The notes beneath the pieces are model-generated. The model ran no database searches, was not told the origin of the DNA, and saw nothing but the letters and a program-made list of their open reading frames with translations. Below, piece after piece: positions 49,930-50,671 of a DNA stretch of 50,671 bases. A program made the translations under genes and the position numbers. The number at the start of each line of letters is the position of its first letter. Position 1 is the first letter of the stretch. Source of the stretch: a virus; the IMG/VR virus record IMGVR_UViG_3300017917_003276, positions 1 to 50,671 of that record; one strand, 5' to 3'.

Positions 49930-49945
49930 ACAGTTTTAGACAAAG

Positions 49946-50671
49946 TTAGCCCCACGTGATATATATTACACCAGTGTTTCCAGGACCACCATTTCCTTGT
50001 CCTGCATCATTTCGGCCGCCGTTTCCGCCGCCGCCACCTGCACCTGGGCCGGTACCAGCACTACCATTTCTAACAGAATCAGCCCCGGCACCGGTAGTCA
50101 CGCCTGCGCCGCCTAAACCTCCAGTACTATAACCAGGAACACCGCCACCGTCGCCCCCGGACTGAGTGTTTCTGCCTGTAGACTCAACTCTTGCACTGCT
50201 ACCTGCGCTGCCATTTGACCCTCCCGGACCTGCAATTCCGCCGTTATTTAAATGACTATTGCTAATTCCTCCTGCAGAAGGTTGACCGCCGCCGGCTGTT
50301 AATGCACCAATTCCTCCGGTACCACCAAATTGAGTAGATTCTCCTGCCCCTCCTTGTTTAACACTGCCACCTTTGGCTCCTGATGTGCCGGTGCCACCAA
50401 TACCGCAGCGATAATAAATTCTTGACCCCGGCACAACCGAAAGGCCATTTACAACAGTAAGACCGCCCGATCCTCCTCCACCGCCGCCGGATATGTTAGG
50501 GTTGGCTTCACTGCCGCTGGATCCGCCGGCTCCACCGCCTATAATCACAACATTAATACTAGTAACATTATCAGGTACAATCCACTCACTGTTTGTAGTT
50601 GCTGAAAGGGTAACAGACCCGCTTGGCGCCGGAGGAGGCGAAGGTGAGGGCGACGGTGAAGGTGGTGGTGG
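49946..50671 (-). CDS. Glycine-rich tail adhesin-like protein, 5' partial
   Basis: The reading frame is open to the right window edge, so the gene starts outside; the GTG at 50548 is internal. The visible part starts with a Pro/Ser linker (codons for PPPPSPSPSPSPPPAPSG), then SVTLSATTNSEWIVPDNVTS and INVVIIGGGAGGSSG. About 180 residues of Gly-rich repeats follow, ending GVIYITWG. This fits the Gly-rich domains at the tips of phage fibres and the gp38-like adhesins. It is followed by a 49-base gap holding the late promoter of the next gene. Confidence 0.8.
   Translation of the reverse strand, partial: PPPPSPSPSPSPPPAPSGSVTLSATTNSEWIVPDNVTSINVVIIGGGAGGSSGSEANPNISGGGGGGSGGLTVVNGLSVVPGSRIYYRCGIGGTGTSGAKGGSVKQGGAGESTQFGGTGGIGALTAGGGQPSAGGISNSHLNNGGIAGPGGSNGSAGSSARVESTGRNTQSGGDGGGVPGYSTGGLGGAGVTTGAGADSVRNGSAGTGPGAGGGGGNGGRNDAGQGNGGPGNTGVIYITWG

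Noticed and set aside
1-50671. tRNA genes, CRISPR arrays, insertion sequences, integrase or attachment sites
   Set aside because: I looked in all intergenic gaps, which are short, and saw no cloverleaf, spaced repeat array, transposase or recombinase motif.

Overview
The window looks like part of the genome of a T4-like tailed phage (myovirus) of an aquatic bacterium, of the cyanophage/pelagiphage kind. The evidence is the dense, overlapping gene packing, phage nucleotide and modification enzymes, a Rnh/flap-type exonuclease, NATAAATA late-promoter-like motifs, many small proteins of the sort seen in T4-like cyanophages, and tail-fibre-like proteins at the right edge. No photosystem, integrase, tRNA, CRISPR or insertion-sequence gene was seen. 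No virion core gene (capsid, terminase, portal) lies in this piece, so the assignment is by gene content and remembered family resemblance, not by search.

Left arm, plus strand, about 1-24744. This holds a nearly complete 7-deazaguanine pathway: a TGT/DpdA-like transglycosylase (5' end cut off by the window), GTP cyclohydrolase I (folE), queD-like and queE-like genes, and a further T-fold-looking protein; queC is not present. S-adenosylmethionine synthetase (metK), a phosphoribosyltransferase, a 5'-3' exonuclease, dihydrofolate reductase and thymidylate synthase supply precursors and DNA metabolism. A B12-binding-type radical SAM gene overlaps queE. A GC-richer block at 14.5-18.0 kb, led by clear sigma70-type promoters (two of them a duplicated 72-base promoter/leader cassette), encodes a MoxR-type AAA+ ATPase with a metallopeptidase/VWA partner. 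The arm ends with an NDP-sugar epimerase/dehydratase and a DegT-type sugar aminotransferase.

Right arm, minus strand, 47507 down to 24722. About 24 genes run head to tail, almost all overlapping, in what looks like one operon of nearly 23 kb. It holds six radical SAM proteins (five with an N-terminal auxiliary-cluster cysteine pattern), four paralogues of a 'TEK...PFIV...LGFKTF' glycosyltransferase-like family interleaved with them, three GT-A-like glycosyltransferases, an 811-residue protein built of repeated degenerate GT-A modules, three SGNH/GDSL esterase-like proteins, a NodU/TobZ-type carbamoyltransferase, a P-loop kinase, a dCMP deaminase, and a previously uncalled 33-residue peptide ending RDPFIYK. 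Together they look like a surface, virion or DNA decoration system and are the best candidate for an undescribed system here. A strong terminator at 47524-47553 separates this operon from the tail-fibre-like genes (47579 to the right edge), which are preceded by a late-promoter-like motif.

Other notable points: a 34-codon mini-gene (5417-5521) copies the C-terminal tail of FolE with mostly silent differences; folE, the exonuclease gene and thyA have promoters placed so close to the ATG that the mRNAs would be leaderless or nearly so; and several small genes (54, 55 and 52 codons) sit in apparent gaps. No gene-free stretch longer than 300 bases exists in the window.
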